NCBI GenBank assembly: GCA_050045915.1
Contig: JBNGCR010000247.1
Location: 1 to 6,585, forward strand
DNA from: Limnospira sp050045915
GTDB lineage: Bacteria; Cyanobacteriota; Cyanobacteriia; Cyanobacteriales; Microcoleaceae
Direction: 5' to 3'
Length of the DNA: 6,585 nt
Shown here: positions 1-4,342 of the stretch, piece by piece
Numbering within the stretch: the first letter of the stretch is position 1
Layout: every line of letters begins with the position of its first letter
Translations under genes and position numbers: made by a program
Notes under the pieces: generated by a model
What the model saw: only the letters and a program-made list of their open reading frames with translations
Databases searched by the model: none
What the model was told of the DNA's origin: nothing

Positions 1-1
1 G

Positions 2-403
2 AGTTCTGCCGGAGTCACCCGGCCGGGGAAACCGGGATTGAACTTGGAGGAAGAACCGCCGGCGGTGCGGATGAACGACCAACTGGGGGGGATTTTGACC
101 TGGAAATTGCGGGGGGAAGATGCGGTGCGATCGAGCGGTATTTCCTACACGATTATCCGGCCCTGCGCGATGACGGAAGAAGCCGGAGGGGAACCGTTGA
201 TGCTGGATCAGGGGGATACGATCAAGGGAAAAGTGAGCCGGGAGGATATTTCCGATCTCTGCATTCGGGCGTTGAATGACCCCGAAGCGGCAAACGTGAC
301 GGTTGAGGTTAAAGCAACGGAAAATGGCGATCGCGTCGATGGCGAAACGAGTCTATTTTCTGCGGTCAAATCCGACCGCGATCGCGAGTCGATTCAAGTT
401 TAA
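2..403 (+). CDS. Atypical SDR / NmrA-like NAD(P)-binding protein, C-terminal part (5' truncated by window)
   Basis: The reading frame is open from the first bases (codon phase begins at base 2) to TAA at 401-403, so this is the C-terminal ~133 residues of a longer protein. Motifs seen include a start resembling SSAGVTRPGKPG, then NDQLGGILTWKLRGEDAVR, the segment SYTIIRPCAMTEE, and KVSREDISDLCIRAL. These match the last third of atypical short-chain dehydrogenases with an NmrA-like Rossmann fold. The IRP segment lines the substrate side of the nucleotide pocket, and the K of TWKLRGED belongs to the helix following the active site. From memory, closely similar cyanobacterial and plastid proteins carry a CIA30 domain inserted in the SDR fold (HCF173-like); that part would lie upstream and cannot be checked here. 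A TTG at 38 could be mistaken for a start, but the conserved sequence continues upstream of it. The last ~25 residues, after VEVKA, look unconserved. Family assignment is fairly firm; substrate is unknown. Confidence 0.75.
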   Translation, partial: SSAGVTRPGKPGLNLEEEPPAVRMNDQLGGILTWKLRGEDAVRSSGISYTIIRPCAMTEEAGGEPLMLDQGDTIKGKVSREDISDLCIRALNDPEAANVTVEVKATENGDRVDGETSLFSAVKSDRDRESIQV

Positions 404-410
404 AATGGCT

Positions 411-429
411 CTCCCCCGACTCGGGGGAG
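411..429. other. Perfect 9-bp palindrome after the SDR gene
   Basis: CTCCCCCGA and TCGGGGGAG are perfect reverse complements around a single central base, 8 nt after the SDR stop codon. As RNA the innermost pairs would open to form a small loop on a very GC-rich stem. The position suits a transcript 3' end, but no T-run follows (the next bases are GTCAAATC), so it is not a standard intrinsic terminator. It could stabilise a 3' end or be a protein-binding palindrome. Confidence 0.5.
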
Positions 430-437
430 GTCAAATC

Positions 438-466
438 TTGTCGAACTTCGAGAATTGGGGTATGAT
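438..466 (+). promoter_or_regulatory. Candidate sigma70-type promoter of the MoxR ATPase gene
   Basis: TTGTCG (438-443) matches four of six bases of the -35 consensus. Seventeen bp later, TATGAT (461-466) matches five of six bases of the -10 consensus. Transcription would begin near 473, giving a leader of about 40 nt to the ATG at 512 or about 78 nt to the preferred ATG at 551. This implies the ATPase gene is transcribed independently of the SDR gene. The call rests on motif match and spacing only. Confidence 0.45.
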
Positions 467-480
467 TGCCGTATCGACGC

Positions 481-507
481 GGAGATCGTACCTCAATTTT
501 GATCTCC
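481..507 (+). promoter_or_regulatory. Leader hairpin upstream of the MoxR ATPase start
   Basis: GGAGATC (481-487) and GATCTCC (501-507) are perfect complements separated by a 13-nt loop. The stem starts roughly 8 nt after the predicted transcription start and ends 4 nt before the ATG at 512. If it folds in the mRNA it would crowd a ribosome on the 512 start and would favour initiation at 551. No T-run follows, so it is not a terminator. The only GGAG in the leader is in the 5' arm and would be paired. Confidence 0.35.
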
Positions 508-528
508 TCTAATGGGTCCATCCGAACC

Positions 529-542
529 GCGATCGCGATCGC
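529..542. repeat. Two overlapping HIP1 octamers
   Basis: GCGATCGC occurs at 529-536 and again at 535-542, sharing two bases. HIP1 is the abundant palindrome of many cyanobacterial genomes. Other copies start at 327, 378, 1327, 1460, 1745, 2011, 2379, 2466, 2980, 3288, 3505 and 5309. The doublet lies between the two possible starts of the MoxR gene, which is one reason to treat the short upstream extension of that ORF as non-coding. Confidence 0.9.
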
Positions 543-550
543 TCCCAAAT

Positions 551-1504
551 ATGCCAGAAATTCACCCCATTTTCAGCCGTCTCAGCCAAACTCTGGATCG
601 CGTGATTGTCGGCCAGTCCGCGTTGATTTGGCAGATCATCGTGGCGTTGCTGAGTGGCGGTCACGTCATCCTGGAAGGGGTTCCGGGGACGGGAAAAACT
701 CTGTTGGTCAAAGTGTTGGCGAAGCTCGTCCAAGCCGATTTTCGGCGGATTCAACTGACGCCAGATATCCTCCCCTCGGACATCCTGGGAACCCATATTT
801 TTGACCTCAACACCCGCAGTTTTACCCTCCAATACGGCCCGGTTTTCACCCAAATTTTGCTGGCCGACGAGATCAACCGCACCCCGCCCAAAACCCAGGC
901 GGGACTGCTCGAAGCCATGCAAGAGCGACAGGTGACCATCGACGGAAATACCCTGGCATTGCCGGATTTATTTTGGGTGGTGGCGACTCAAAACTCGCTG
1001 GAATTTGAGGGGACTTATCCCCTCCCGGAAGCGCAGCTCGACCGATTTTTATTTAAACTGGTGGTGGATTATCCCCAGGCGGATGGCGAAAAACAGATGC
1101 TCAAAAATGCCCTAGCCGGCTTTCGCGGCCAGTCCTCCGATTTGGAGCGGTTGAAGCCGTTGTTGACGGTGGAACAGGTGTTGCAGGCGAGACGGCAGGT
1201 TCAATCGGTGAATATCAATGACAACATTTTAGATTATATTTTGGCTCTGGTTCAAAAAACCCGAAATCACCCCGATTTAGCCTTGGGAGCGTCGCCGCGA
1301 TCGGCCGTTTACTGGCTGCAAGCCGCGCGATCGCAAGCCTGGTTTTCGGAGCGGGATTATGTGATTCCCGACGATGTGAAAGCGGTGGCTTTACCTCTGT
1401 TGCGACATCGGTTAATTCTCAAACCGGAGGCACAGTTGGACGGCGTGCAGGTGGAAAGTGCGATCGCCTCAATTTTGGCAAAAGTTGCTGTCCCGAGGAC
1501 ATGA
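551..1504 (+). CDS. MoxR-family AAA+ ATPase
   Basis: Predicted cytosolic ATPase of the MoxR branch of AAA+ proteins, which act as chaperone-like remodelers or metal-insertion helpers, often with von Willebrand A proteins. With the start at 551 it has 317 residues, normal for the family. In order: Walker A GVPGTGKT (residues 43-50), the family-typical QLTPDILPSDILG stretch (about 68-80), Walker B ILLADE (102-107) followed by INRTPPKTQ, sensor 1 ATQN (145-148), EFEGTYPLPEAQLDRF with the arginine-finger candidate R165, and sensor 2 GASPRS (246-251) in the C-terminal lid. All catalytic elements are intact. An ATG at 512 would add 13 residues from HIP1-rich DNA with no family resemblance. Neither start has a Shine-Dalgarno sequence, so 551 is preferred. 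The usual partner DUF58/vWA gene is not adjacent, so its client is unknown. It has its own promoter candidate and faces the transglutaminase cluster. Confidence 0.93.
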   Translation: MPEIHPIFSRLSQTLDRVIVGQSALIWQIIVALLSGGHVILEGVPGTGKTLLVKVLAKLVQADFRRIQLTPDILPSDILGTHIFDLNTRSFTLQYGPVFTQILLADEINRTPPKTQAGLLEAMQERQVTIDGNTLALPDLFWVVATQNSLEFEGTYPLPEAQLDRFLFKLVVDYPQADGEKQMLKNALAGFRGQSSDLERLKPLLTVEQVLQARRQVQSVNINDNILDYILALVQKTRNHPDLALGASPRSAVYWLQAARSQAWFSERDYVIPDDVKAVALPLLRHRLILKPEAQLDGVQVESAIASILAKVAVPRT

Positions 1505-1540
1505 CCGGTTTTTTCCTTTGGGATTGTTCAATATTTTAAC

Positions 1541-1569
1541 CACAGAGGCACAGAGGGACACGGAGAAAG
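1541..1569. repeat. CACAGAGG-type intergenic repeat
   Basis: Three imperfect short units follow each other: CACAGAGG, CACAGAGGGA and CACGGAGAAAGG, preceded by TTTTAAC. From memory, this is a degenerate copy of an element (CCACAGAGGCACAGAGGACACAGAG-like) found many times between genes in cyanobacteria and some other bacteria. It sits in the spacer between the ATPase and aldolase genes, followed by an AT-rich stretch (1570-1594). Its function is unknown. Confidence 0.6.
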
Positions 1570-1653
1570 GATTTTTTAAAATAAAAATTTATTCCAATTG
1601 TGAGCATCAAGAATTATGATCGATCGCGGACGAGTTGATTGAAGTTATTTGTT

Positions 1654-2256
1654 ATGATGGACGAAGGTGTTATCAAATATTCCTGCAATTGGACGGAAGC
1701 CGAACCCCCCGAGGGGGAATGGTTGCCAGAATTGATGAAGTGGCGCGATCGCCTCTATTCTTTGGGATTGATCGGGACTTACGACGACGGCATCGGGTTC
1801 GGCAACATCAGCGTCCGGATCGGAAATTCCGAACAATTTATCATCACCGGAACCCAAACCGGACATCTGCCGCATTTGCAACCCGAATATTACACCACCG
1901 TCACGGAGTTTAACTGGCAGGAAAATTGGATTGCTTGTCGCGGTCCGGTGCGGGCATCTTCCGAGGCGTTGACCCACGCGGCAATCTATCAGCATCAACC
2001 GGAAGTTAACGCGATCGCCCACGTCCACCACCCGCAATTTTGGAAAGATTTGATGTTTGAAGTCCCTACCACCCGCCCGGAGGTTCCCTACGGCACGCCC
2101 CAAATGGCGCGGGAAATGTTTCGCCTATTTGAGGAAGAAAATTTGGCGGATATCAAACTGTTGGTGATGGGGGGACACGAAGACGGATTTTTGAGCTTCG
2201 GGCGGGACTTGAAAGAAGCCGGGGAAATACTGTTGGGATATTGCGAATTAAAATAG
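1654..2256 (+). CDS. Class II aldolase/adducin family protein
   Basis: A 200-residue protein of the metal-dependent class II aldolase/adducin head fold, the family of L-fuculose-phosphate and L-ribulose-phosphate aldolase-like enzymes. Features seen from the 1654 start: FGNISVR (49-55), the phosphate/substrate loop in FoldA-like position; IITGTQTG (63-70); SSE (102-104), where E104 matches the catalytic glutamate; HVHH (123-126), with H123 and H125 as the metal-ligand pair; and GGHEDG (173-178), whose H175 is the third ligand. The metal site therefore looks complete. The substrate cannot be read from sequence. Two ATGs lie side by side at 1654 and 1657, and a TTG at 1639 would add five residues. 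1654 is chosen because GAAG at 1641-1644 is a weak Shine-Dalgarno at acceptable spacing. A tiny ORF at 1616-1642 ends just upstream. The gene appears to stand alone and ends 2 bp from the stop of the convergent transglutaminase gene. Confidence 0.88.
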   Translation: MMDEGVIKYSCNWTEAEPPEGEWLPELMKWRDRLYSLGLIGTYDDGIGFGNISVRIGNSEQFIITGTQTGHLPHLQPEYYTTVTEFNWQENWIACRGPVRASSEALTHAAIYQHQPEVNAIAHVHHPQFWKDLMFEVPTTRPEVPYGTPQMAREMFRLFEEENLADIKLLVMGGHEDGFLSFGRDLKEAGEILLGYCELK

Positions 2257-2272
2257 CCTCAATCCCATTTTT
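2234..2272 (+). terminator. Probable intrinsic terminator of the aldolase gene, overlapping the convergent gene
   Basis: TGGGA (2234-2238) pairs with TCCCA (2263-2267) and TTG (2241-2243) with CAA (2260-2262), leaving a 2-nt bulge and a 16-nt loop. Five Ts (2268-2272) follow directly. The stem begins inside the last aldolase codons and its 3' side lies in the end of the opposite-strand transglutaminase gene. On the minus strand no T-run follows, so it should act only on rightward transcripts. The stem is moderate in strength. Confidence 0.4.
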
Positions 2273-3104
2273 CGATGATCAGTTCATATTCCATCTGGGA
2301 AGCCGCCCCCGAGCCCCGGAAACTGCCTGAAATAGGGCTGGCGTGTTTGGGTAGGGCGCTGGTGACGAGGGCGATGTGGCGATCGCCCACCGCCAAATCC
2401 TGAGTCGGGTCGTACCCCCGCCACCCGGCACCGGGGAGATAAACTTCCGCCCAGGCGTGGAGGTGGCGATCGCTGCGTGTCAGATCCCCTTCCTGGTAGC
2501 CGCTGACGAACCGAGCCGCCAAACCCATCGCCCGACAACCCTCCATAAACAAAACAGTCAGATCTCGACAGGAACCCGCCTGCTGCCGCCAGGTTATCCC
2601 CGGAGGAAAGGGCGCTCCGATTTCTCGAATCCTGTGGCTGCAGGTACGATAAATGCGCCGGTTCAAGGCGCTCAAAAAAGATAATACCCCCCCGCCGCAA
2701 GTTTGCCAAATGTCCTGGGCGAGTTGCACGACCGCCGGATCGGTGCCACCCTTCATGTAGGGTTTCAGGTGAGCCAACATCGGTGCCGGATAGTCCGCGA
2801 TCGGCAGGTGCAGCGCCCAAGGTTCGAGGAGGTAATTAAACGGATTCGTACAGTGGGTTTCCACCTCCGAATTGACTTTAACCTTCAACTCCGCCGTCGG
2901 TTCCGCAAACCAAAGTTTGACAATATCGTTGCCGTCGAGATCGACAATTTCCGAAACTCCCTTGGGTTCAGGCTCCACCGCGATCGCGAACTCCCGCAAC
3001 GTTTGAAACGCATCCGATCGCGGCCGCAGCCGGACAATATGGGGCATCAATTCGACCGCTCGGGTGTAGCTGTAAGTCGTGGTGTGAGTAATTTTATAAT
3101 TCAT
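2259..3104 (-). CDS. Bacterial transglutaminase-like family protein (COG1305 type)
   Basis: A 281-residue protein with the two-part layout of this family. It has an N-terminal beta-rich bacterial transglutaminase N domain (about 1-85; start MNYKITHTTTYSY with RLRPR at 25-29) and a papain-like transglutaminase core (about 145-235). The catalytic triad is complete: C179 in GSCRDL, H216 in HLHAWAEVY and D232 in YDPT. No signal peptide or membrane segment is seen, so it is probably cytosolic. Members act as peptidases or as amide-forming or amide-breaking enzymes; the reaction here is unknown. It is the third gene of a leftward cluster after the ATP-grasp and alpha-E genes, the order expected for this conserved neighbourhood, which supports work on a shared peptide-like substrate. 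The ATG at 3104 gives the family-typical N-terminus but has no Shine-Dalgarno sequence. A structured 158-bp gap separates it from alpha-E, so its expression may be partly uncoupled. Confidence 0.93.
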   Translation of the reverse strand: MNYKITHTTTYSYTRAVELMPHIVRLRPRSDAFQTLREFAIAVEPEPKGVSEIVDLDGNDIVKLWFAEPTAELKVKVNSEVETHCTNPFNYLLEPWALHLPIADYPAPMLAHLKPYMKGGTDPAVVQLAQDIWQTCGGGVLSFLSALNRRIYRTCSHRIREIGAPFPPGITWRQQAGSCRDLTVLFMEGCRAMGLAARFVSGYQEGDLTRSDRHLHAWAEVYLPGAGWRGYDPTQDLAVGDRHIALVTSALPKHASPISGSFRGSGAASQMEYELIIEKWD

Positions 3105-3197
3105 TAATTAGAGTGTCGTGTAAAAAAACCTGGGGTCGAAATTAGGGTGTGGGGTGTATTCGGTGGGGTGTGGGAACAATCAGCTCCCAGAATCCGT

Positions 3198-3223
3198 GGT
3201 GGCAACCGTCCCCGGTTGCCACC
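3198..3223. other. Perfect 11-bp hairpin inside the composite repeat
   Basis: GGTGGCAACCG (3198-3208) and CGGTTGCCACC (3213-3223) are exact reverse complements around a 4-nt loop, TCCC. No T-run follows on either strand, so it is not a simple intrinsic terminator. In the leftward transcript it lies about 95 nt before the transglutaminase start codon. It could be an RNA processing or stabilising structure, or the core of a palindromic mobile repeat. Confidence 0.8.
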
Positions 3224-3232
3224 TCCCAGAAT

Positions 3233-3256
3233 CCCTACTCCCCACTCCCCACCCCC
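3233..3256 (-). promoter_or_regulatory. Canonical G-quadruplex motif just after the alpha-E stop codon
   Basis: Read on the minus strand, runs of 5, 4, 4 and 3 guanines are separated by loops of 1, 3 and 4 nt, which fits the standard four-tract G-quadruplex pattern. It begins 6 nt after the alpha-E stop codon (3263-3265) and is in the sense strand of the cluster mRNA. It may affect 3'-end formation, RNA stability or coupling to transglutaminase translation. The motif is certain; folding and role are inferred. Confidence 0.5.
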
Positions 3257-3262
3257 TACTCA

Positions 3263-4249
3263 TCAACTCGCCTGACTCTGAGAAAAAGCGATCGCATCCG
3301 GCAAAGCTTTCAGGTCAAAAAAGGTTTCAAAAATTCGCTCTCCGACCAGATTGATGCGGTTTTGCAAATTGTCAAGAAACTCGTGCAATCCCCGCTTCAT
3401 GATATCGTCAACTATCAGATAATCCAAATCCGATCGCAGCCGCCCCAGCTCCAGATCGACGGGATTTTGCCAGGTTCCCGGGGTGCTTCCCGTGATCTGT
3501 TGGAGCGATCGCTCGGCTTGCAAAAAACAATATTGAATTGATCGCGGAAACTGCCGATCTAAAATCAAAAATTCCACCACACCAAAAGGCGTAATTCGGT
3601 GTTGGCTGCGCTTGCGATACATCTCGTAGGCGCTGGCCGACTTCAGCAAAGCAATCCACTGCACTTCATCCAAGGTCGTCCCCACATCCTGCACCGAAGG
3701 CAGCAAAATAAAATATTTCACATCCAAAATTCGAGAGGTTTTATCCGCCCTCTCCAACAGTCGCCCCATGCGCCCGAAATGCCACCCTTCATTGTGGGTC
3801 ATCGTGGCATCCATAATTCCGGCGAACAAGTGGCCCTGCTGTTTGACCTGATTGAAAAATTCGGGCAGATAATACAAATTATCTCCTTGAGCGGCCTCCC
3901 GCACCATCATGTAAAACTCGTTCACCTGTTCCCACATTTCCGAGGAGATAATTTCCCGCACCGATCGCGCATTTTCCCGCGCCAACCGCAAACAAGATAA
4001 AATCGAGTTGGAATAGTCGTTATCGAAGGTGAGGAACTGGATCACGTTCTCGGCCGTCGCCTCCCCGTACTTTTCTTCAAACAGTTTCAAATCCCCCGTA
4101 GTCAGCACCAAAGGACGCCATTGTTGCTGCATTCCCGACGGAGCATCTAACAGCAAATTCTGGTTGACATCGACAAATCGGGCGATATTTTCAGCCCGTT
4201 CTACATAACGATTGAGCCAATAGATAGAACCGGCGACACGACTCAGCAT
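3263..4249 (-). CDS. Alpha-E domain protein (DUF403 / COG2307 type)
   Basis: A 328-residue, almost entirely helical protein of the alpha-E family. Diagnostic segments are the N-terminal SRVAGSIYWLNRYVERAENIAR (starting at residue 3), LARENARSVREIISSEMWEQ (89-108) and FGRMGRLLERADKTSRILD (158-176). The rich set of conserved Arg and Glu residues in these helices is the family signature, and length is typical. No enzymatic activity is established for the domain; in comparative genomics it is predicted to work with the neighbouring ATP-grasp and transglutaminase proteins, sometimes fused to them. Here it is separate. It starts at the ATG at 4249, whose MLSRVAGSIYW is the family's usual N-terminus. 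It is the second gene of the leftward cluster, 93 bp after the ATP-grasp gene. The last ~8 residues are Ser/Gln-rich and unconserved. Assignment is firm; molecular role is inferred from context. Confidence 0.95.
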   Translation of the reverse strand: MLSRVAGSIYWLNRYVERAENIARFVDVNQNLLLDAPSGMQQQWRPLVLTTGDLKLFEEKYGEATAENVIQFLTFDNDYSNSILSCLRLARENARSVREIISSEMWEQVNEFYMMVREAAQGDNLYYLPEFFNQVKQQGHLFAGIMDATMTHNEGWHFGRMGRLLERADKTSRILDVKYFILLPSVQDVGTTLDEVQWIALLKSASAYEMYRKRSQHRITPFGVVEFLILDRQFPRSIQYCFLQAERSLQQITGSTPGTWQNPVDLELGRLRSDLDYLIVDDIMKRGLHEFLDNLQNRINLVGERIFETFFDLKALPDAIAFSQSQAS

Positions 4250-4342
4250 AATTTTACTCGAAATTAAACGTCAATTTTTACTGCAAATTACGGAGAAATT
4301 GCGATTTTAGATACAGTTAACCGCCCAACAATTCTCCCAAAA

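Larger units (their letters stand above)
3145..3256. repeat. Composite intergenic repeat between alpha-E and transglutaminase genes
   Basis: This fills most of the 158-bp gap 3105-3262. From left to right on the + strand: a G-rich arm with GGGTGTGGG at 3145-3153 and again at 3166-3174; a 12-bp direct repeat CTCCCAGAATCC at 3184-3195 and 3223-3234; a perfect hairpin between the direct repeats; and a C-rich arm of the type CCCCACTCCCCACCCCC (3240-3256). The G-rich and C-rich arms are imperfectly complementary, so the whole block could fold into one large stem. From memory, TCCCCACTCCCCA tracts recur between genes in filamentous cyanobacteria. No ORF here looks coding. Confidence 0.65.

Noticed and set aside
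512..550. ATG at 512 as the MoxR start
   Set aside because: It would add 13 residues made largely of HIP1 DNA with no family match and sits against a hairpin. Kept as an alternative only.
1489..1514. Possible terminator after the MoxR gene (TGTCC/GGACA stem, then six Ts at 1509-1514)
   Set aside because: The stem is only 5 bp with a 3-nt loop and is separated from the T-run by 7 nt, so it is too weak to call.
1597..1604. AATTGTGAGC resembling a lac operator half-site upstream of the aldolase gene
   Set aside because: No second half-site follows (the next bases are ATCAAGAATT) and no LacI-family gene is present. A chance match.
1635..1913. 92-codon frame overlapping the aldolase start
   Set aside because: It is an out-of-frame reading of the aldolase gene, whose true frame has all expected motifs.
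3145..3256. Repeated short motifs considered as a CRISPR array
   Set aside because: Only two 12-bp copies exist and the space between them is a hairpin. There is no regular repeat-spacer pattern and there are no cas genes.
4250..4342. Internal promoter between the ATP-grasp and alpha-E genes
   Set aside because: The gap is AT-rich and has scattered partial boxes (for example TTGTTG and TAAAAT at 16 bp on the minus strand), but none is convincing. Read-through from the upstream promoter is the simpler view.
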